From positions 1 to 5,755 of the forward strand of contig JAFQKM010000226.1 of the NCBI GenBank assembly GCA_017396925.1: a stretch of 5,755 nucleotides of DNA, in the 5' to 3' direction. Source of the DNA: Clostridia bacterium (GTDB taxonomy: Bacteria; Bacillota; Clostridia; Oscillospirales; Butyricicoccaceae). Within the stretch, counting starts at the first letter, position 1. The number at the start of each line of letters is the position of its first letter. The notes beneath the pieces were generated by a model. It ran no database searches and had not been told where the DNA came from. It worked only from the letters and a program-made list of their open reading frames with translations. Below, in pieces: positions 5,606-5,755 of the stretch. The position numbers were made by a program, and so were the translations under genes.

Positions 5606-5638
5606 GGCAGAAAACCACTTCGTTGGGTTTTCTTTGCC
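5606..5638 (+). terminator. Possible second (backup) terminator hairpin
   Basis: An imperfect inverted repeat: AGAAAACC (5609-5616) pairs with GGTTTTCT (5626-5633) around a TTCG-containing loop, and the outer bases GGCA/TGCC (5606-5609, 5635-5638) extend the symmetry. The downstream arm ends in TTTTCTTT. It lies directly after the main fakA terminator and could act as a tandem terminator, although the T run is short and interrupted. Confidence 0.5.
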
Positions 5639-5647
5639 AAGGGAGTA

Positions 5648-5693
5648 CCGCGCTGCGGCGCGGATTTCGCTGGTTTTCTGCGGAAAACACAGC
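5648..5693. other. Pair of hairpins with C(TGCG)G loops in the downstream intergenic region
   Basis: CCGCGC-TGCG-GCGCGG (5648-5663) is a perfect 6-bp hairpin. Five bases later GCTGGTTTTC-TGCG-GAAAACACAGC (5669-5693) forms a ten-bp stem with one bulged A. Both have the same C(TGCG)G loop, which in RNA would be a stable UNCG-type tetraloop. No open reading frame with a credible start or family covers 5603-5755. Their role is unknown; they may be part of a leader or small RNA, or just an intergenic repeat remnant. Confidence 0.45.
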
Positions 5694-5755
5694 GGGTAAA
5701 GGTGTTTTTCCCCGGCGCATGTCCGTGTAAAAACAAATTGAAAAGACCGGCTGCA

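Noticed and set aside
5314..5736. 140-codon minus-strand frame over the fakA 3' end and downstream hairpins
   Set aside because: It overlaps fakA coding sequence and the terminator, has no ribosome binding site near its start, and resembles no family.
5738..5755. TTGAAA near the window end as a -35 for a downstream gene
   Set aside because: The matching -10 would fall beyond the window, so it cannot be supported.

Overview
The window looks like an ordinary chromosomal segment of a moderately GC-rich Firmicute. The best fit is class Clostridia, probably Oscillospiraceae/Ruminococcaceae-like. This rests on the gene families (Asp23 paired with FakA, a YmdB-type phosphodiesterase, PgeF), strong AGGAGG-type ribosome binding sites, intrinsic hairpin-plus-T-run terminators, a CCA-encoding tRNA gene and C/G-ending codon use. 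The family-level placement is inference. I see no mobile element, CRISPR array, phage gene or rRNA.

Layout. Positions 1-162 are the 3' end of an AEC-family membrane transporter on the + strand. It converges on a minus-strand class V aminotransferase-fold PLP enzyme (271-1425), and the two share a bidirectional terminator (about 167-205). Upstream of the PLP enzyme is a perfect 11-bp inverted repeat (1454-1487), which may be an operator or leader hairpin. Next, on the minus strand, is a tRNA-Arg(CCU) gene (1567-1643) with its own strong terminator (1519-1559) and a near-consensus sigma-70 promoter (1659-1687).

From 1713 onward all genes are on the + strand. A YmdB/TIGR00282-type metallophosphoesterase (1713-2501) and a PgeF/YfiH multicopper-oxidase-fold purine nucleoside/peptidoglycan-editing enzyme (2520-3338) are separated by 18 nt and probably co-transcribed. 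An A-rich gap carries a promoter (3430-3458) for the second pair: Asp23/Gls24-family protein (3515-3865) and the DAK-domain fatty acid kinase FakA/YloV (3892-5553), ending at a strong terminator (5569-5602). The last 150 bases hold no credible gene but contain three further hairpins, two with C(TGCG)G loops.

How the genes may work together. FakA phosphorylates fatty acids bound to FakB partners (not in this window), and Asp23-like proteins are membrane-associated envelope proteins commonly encoded just before FakA, so the last pair is an envelope/lipid module. YmdB and PgeF act on cyclic nucleotides and on nucleosides or muropeptides respectively, and a shared purpose is only a suggestion. 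I found no convincing undescribed system. The most interesting leads are the inverted repeat before the uncharacterised PLP enzyme and the hairpin cluster after fakA.
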